Shown: piece by piece, positions 63,852 through 64,000 of the stretch | Layout: every line of letters begins with the position of its first letter | Numbering within the stretch: position 1 is the first letter of the stretch | NCBI RefSeq assembly: GCF_009765705.1 | Contig: NZ_LMUX01000016.1 | Coordinates: 308,837 to 372,836 of the forward strand | DNA length: 64,000 nt | Source of the DNA: Burkholderia sp. L27(2015) | Lineage (GTDB): Bacteria > Pseudomonadota > Gammaproteobacteria > Burkholderiales > Burkholderiaceae | Direction of reading: 5' to 3' | The notes under the pieces: model-generated | What the model was told of the DNA's origin: nothing | What the model saw: the letters and a program-made list of their open reading frames with translations, nothing else | The model's database searches: none | Made by a program: the position numbers and the translations under genes

Positions 63852-64000
63852 TCAGAATACGTGTTGTCGCACCAGATCAAGGAGCAGGAGTAGGGTCTCG
63901 AAGAAGATCAATCCTATGACGTACCATTCCAATTTGTGAATCTGTTTATTCTCCAATATATCGGCCAAGGTTTTTACGGTGTCCGATATCAGGTTTAGCT
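63852..64000 (-). CDS. C-terminal end of an RMD1/DUF155 (YagE) family protein (5' part outside the window)
   Basis: Only the last 48 residues or so are visible, read from the window edge to a TGA at 63852-63854. They run LNLISDTVKTLADILENKQ, then HKLEWYVIGLIFFETLLLLLD, then a short tail. The pattern of a helix with an LEW motif followed by a single C-terminal membrane segment is typical of RMD1/YagE family proteins. The function of bacterial members is unknown. The call rests on a short segment. Confidence 0.6.
   Translation of the reverse strand, partial: LNLISDTVKTLADILENKQIHKLEWYVIGLIFFETLLLLLDLVRQHVF

Overview
The window reads as a chromosomal segment of a betaproteobacterium of the family Burkholderiaceae (Burkholderia/Paraburkholderia/Robbsia-like). 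The evidence is the conserved right-hand gene order (carA-carB-greA-DUF4149-yhbY-rlmE-ftsH-folP-glmM-pst-phoUBR-ppk-ppx-olsB), the OmpC-type porin, and protein sequences that match what I know of that family. GC is moderately high but appears lower than in most Burkholderia. The genus cannot be fixed from sequence alone.

Bases 1-18800 are an accessory catabolic region. The left part holds the end of an enoyl-CoA hydratase, a UbiD decarboxylase overlapping its UbiX prenyl-FMN synthase, a semialdehyde-type aldehyde dehydrogenase, an XdhC molybdenum-enzyme maturation protein and an exported protein with two DTG aspartyl-protease motifs. The right part is a compact cluster: a complete branched-chain-type ABC importer, an FAD amino-acid oxidase/dehydrogenase, a DapA-family deaminase, a proline-racemase-family epimerase with both catalytic cysteines, a metal-dependent amidohydrolase and an FCD-type GntR regulator. 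A two-subunit aconitase X (DUF126 + DUF521) runs in the opposite direction. Together these look like uptake and breakdown of several hydroxyproline isomers: 4-hydroxyproline by epimerase, dehydrogenase, deaminase and semialdehyde dehydrogenase, and cis-3-hydroxyproline by aconitase X. Inverted-repeat operators precede the importer, the regulator and aconitase X.

Bases 19200-27400 are mixed: Kup potassium transporter, DUF1571 protein, a Cache-domain chemoreceptor with a flagellar-sigma-like promoter, a DoxX membrane protein, and a catabolic-type acetolactate synthase. The acetolactate synthase lies between the two halves of a broken tRNA-Val(CAC) gene. An intact tRNA-Val(CAC) with a different acceptor stem lies in the same inserted stretch.

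Bases 27400-33800 carry a deacylase, dnaQ, rnhA and a methyltransferase on the minus strand, then gloB and mltD on the plus strand. Bases 34200-46200 are core biosynthesis, translation and quality control. Bases 46200-57900 are a phosphate block: a Pho-box-driven pstSCAB-phoU-phoB-phoR series, then ppk1, ppx and an OlsB-type ornithine-lipid acyltransferase. The olsB promoter carries four PhoB-like half-sites at an exact 11-bp period. The right end has sixA, tRNA-Pro(UGG), a major porin, an NlpD-like LytM lipoprotein, an aldose-1-epimerase family protein, uppP and the C-terminus of an RMD1/DUF155 protein.
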